From the NCBI GenBank assembly GCA_025998955.1, contig AP024676.1, positions 1,612,001-1,676,000 of the forward strand: a stretch of 64,000 nt of DNA. The letters run 5' to 3'. This document shows, one piece after another, positions 62,447 through 64,000 of this stretch (position 1 is its first letter; each line of letters opens with the position of its first letter). The notes under the pieces were generated by a model. That model searched no databases. It was not told where the DNA came from and saw only the letters and a program-made list of their open reading frames with translations. This stretch comes from Candidatus Roseilinea sp. (lineage in GTDB: Bacteria > Chloroflexota > Anaerolineae > J036 > Brachytrichaceae). The translations under genes were made by a program, and so were the position numbers.

Positions 62447-64000
62447 TCATGCTCCTGTCGTGGAAGGCTCCAGCGGGACAAAGAAATCCATCGCCTCGAT
62501 CGGATCGAAATAGACGCAGTGCTCGCCGATCCAGCCATTGTCGGTTGTATGGCCGGGAATGGACGGCAGCGGACTGTCCAATAGATTCGCCTCGATAAAT
62601 CGCTTCGTTGCCGGTGGGCCGGCGCGTAGAGCCTCTTGCAATGCCTTGATCTTGTTGCTGGGATAATCTCCTTGAAGAGAATTCACGATCTGCGCGAACT
62701 GTCCCCAGGTGCGCCACTCGCCGGGAAGCTCGCCCAGCCGGACAGGGCGCATCATCAGAGAATGCTTTGTCTTGCCGTCGCGCGCCGTGTAACTTCGCTC
62801 GCGCATCGTCCCCAGGTCATCTACGATGCCGTTCACCCCAAAGTGCCAATCCATCGCGCTGTATTTCCCATCTCCGGTGAATCGCTTGGCCGATTGAGTC
62901 AGTTCTTCGGCGATTCGATACACGCTCGCCCGAACGGGAAGTGGGTTTTGACGATTGCGATGCCGGCGCGCGCAGTTGGTTTCCTGTCACCATCGTGCGT
63001 TTTAAGTTCCTGTTTGGCAAACTCTTCAAGATAGCGAGCGGCTACCGTTAGGCCCAGTCGCCCATCGCATACGAACGTGGCGTCATCGCCGCCGAAGATG
63101 ATCGGACGAAACAACAACTTCCCGTTCTTGTAAGGTGAAAAGCTACCGCGCTTGGTTCTCTGAGTCGGCATTTGGCGAATGGCATCGGTGGTCGCGTGCA
63201 ATGCAGCTTGGGCTGCCTGGTTGACCGAATTAGACAGTGCGCGCACCGCCAGGATGTAATCCCGGTTGGGCAGCCCGGCCTGTGCCAAAGCCTCGAAGCG
63301 TTTACCCATGCGGTTGCCATCGGTGTGAATCACCGCGATGTAGCTCGATTCCCCTCGCGTGCCGAATTCATTGAAGTCATACACATAGTCCTCGCCGCCG
63401 ATCTCGTTCTTCAGTCGCGCATTGGCCAGCGGAGCGCCACATAGCTTGGCGTTTATCTCCGCCGAGATGCGTTGATTCTCTTTGCCACCGCGCTTCACCG
63501 CAGGCAGGCCGGTGAATTCGCAGTCGGCGGTCACGCCCAAGCCAAGCAGCTCTCCGCTCGCGCGTCCATGCCGTTTCTTGCACCGCAAATCGGTTCCCAG
63601 CAACTTGCTGAGCGTCGCGCCCAAATCATTGGCACCCTGCCGCCACGCGAATGGGCAACTCGCGACCGTCACATTCAGGCCGGGCGCCTCGAGCAAAGCC
63701 TTTTGCGTAAGCGCTCGGGTGAACTTCGTGGCCTGGCACTTAGTGGCGAACAAGATGACCACGTTGCCGCCACCGCTGTAGAGCACTTCGGCATCCACCT
63801 CACCCTGCTCGATGCGCTTGTCCTCCAGCGTGTCGTCCCGAGGCATGTTATTCGGTGTACGCAAGCTCTCGCGCACCCAGGTGCTGGTAGCGCGCCGCAC
63901 CAGCTCGCTGGCACCGAGATGATGCTGCAGATCATTGGTGCGAAACACATAGTCCTGAATGCCGCTCACATCAACGGCAACTAACGTGTAGTCGTGTGAT
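62447..64000 (-). pseudogene. cas10: cas10 (type III large subunit), 5' end off the window, frameshifted
   Basis: The frame is open at the right edge and reads YTLVAVDVSGIQDYVF, then LGASELVRRATSTWVRES (first palm part), IAVIHTDGNRMGKRFEALAQ (second palm) and the cyclase motif FRPIIFGGDDATFVCDG (GGDD at 63082-63093). So cyclic oligoadenylate synthesis is expected. After HFPFGRA the frame stops at TGA near 62896. The remainder, VYRIAEELTQSAKRFTGDGK to 62447, lies in another frame, consistent with one missing base near 62923. Any HD domain would lie outside the window. The 3' end carries the ribosome site of the next gene. Confidence 0.82.

Overview
The window is GC-rich (roughly 60%) chromosomal DNA from a bacterium that I place, by inference only, in the phylum Chloroflexota (Anaerolineae-like). 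The grounds are a stand-alone methylmalonyl-CoA mutase catalytic subunit, a split glycine decarboxylase subunit, a TPR-fused O-antigen ligase, a large LuxR-type ATPase regulator, a GGDD-type phosphofructokinase, and many intergenic patches of imperfect 7-bp tandem repeats. There is one tRNA (Arg, TCT) and no rRNA.

Layout. 1-10.1 kb: housekeeping and metabolism (LacI-type regulator end, methylmalonyl-CoA mutase, phosphofructokinase, GNAT, AAA ATPase, ABC exporter, tRNA-Arg, two unknown proteins). 10.2-20.6 kb, all minus strand: a surface polysaccharide locus (degenerate BY-kinase, two Wzz-like proteins, mannose-1-phosphate guanylyltransferase, UDP-sugar dehydrogenase, WecA/MraY-type initiating transferase, O-antigen ligase-TPR) with dprA inside it. 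20.7-26.5 kb, plus strand: gcvH, gcvPA, a Gfo/Idh/MocA oxidoreductase, a cobalamin-binding protein and a tandem-fused SDR. 26.5-31.4 kb: a LuxR-family ATPase regulator followed by cupin, flavin-type oxidase and small-protein genes; three TGTTCGGT boxes spaced exactly 22 bp apart lie in between. 31.4-44.0 kb: an AT-richer island bounded by transposase and integrase remnants. It holds an IS element sitting between the front half of a sensor kinase and the back half of its response regulator, and a sugar ABC transporter operon with two glycoside hydrolases. 44.0-52.7 kb: esterase (amber-interrupted), sugar isomerase-like protein, glycerol-3-phosphate dehydrogenase, oxidoreductase and a rhamnosidase-like enzyme (frameshifted). 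52.7-53.5 kb: a HEPN/MNT pair. 53.7-64 kb: a tightly coupled type III (III-D-like) CRISPR-Cas operon that runs off the right edge.

The most interesting part is the CRISPR operon on the minus strand: cas10, a Cas7-like gene, csx10, a double-RAMP gene, csx19, a TIGR03986-type RAMP carrying a C-terminal cold-shock domain, an ABC/OLD-type ATPase, and a small protein that looks like a PIN nuclease joined to an effector-associated (death-like) adaptor domain. Successive genes overlap by 1-4 bases or are 2-3 bases apart, so the ATPase and the PIN-like protein are translationally coupled to the interference genes. They are good candidates for an undescribed effector arm.

Five genes in the right half carry apparent frameshifts and one carries an in-frame TAG. 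Several of the frameshifts lie in short homopolymers or a 4-bp tandem duplication, so either real decay or assembly error is possible; read-level checking would decide.
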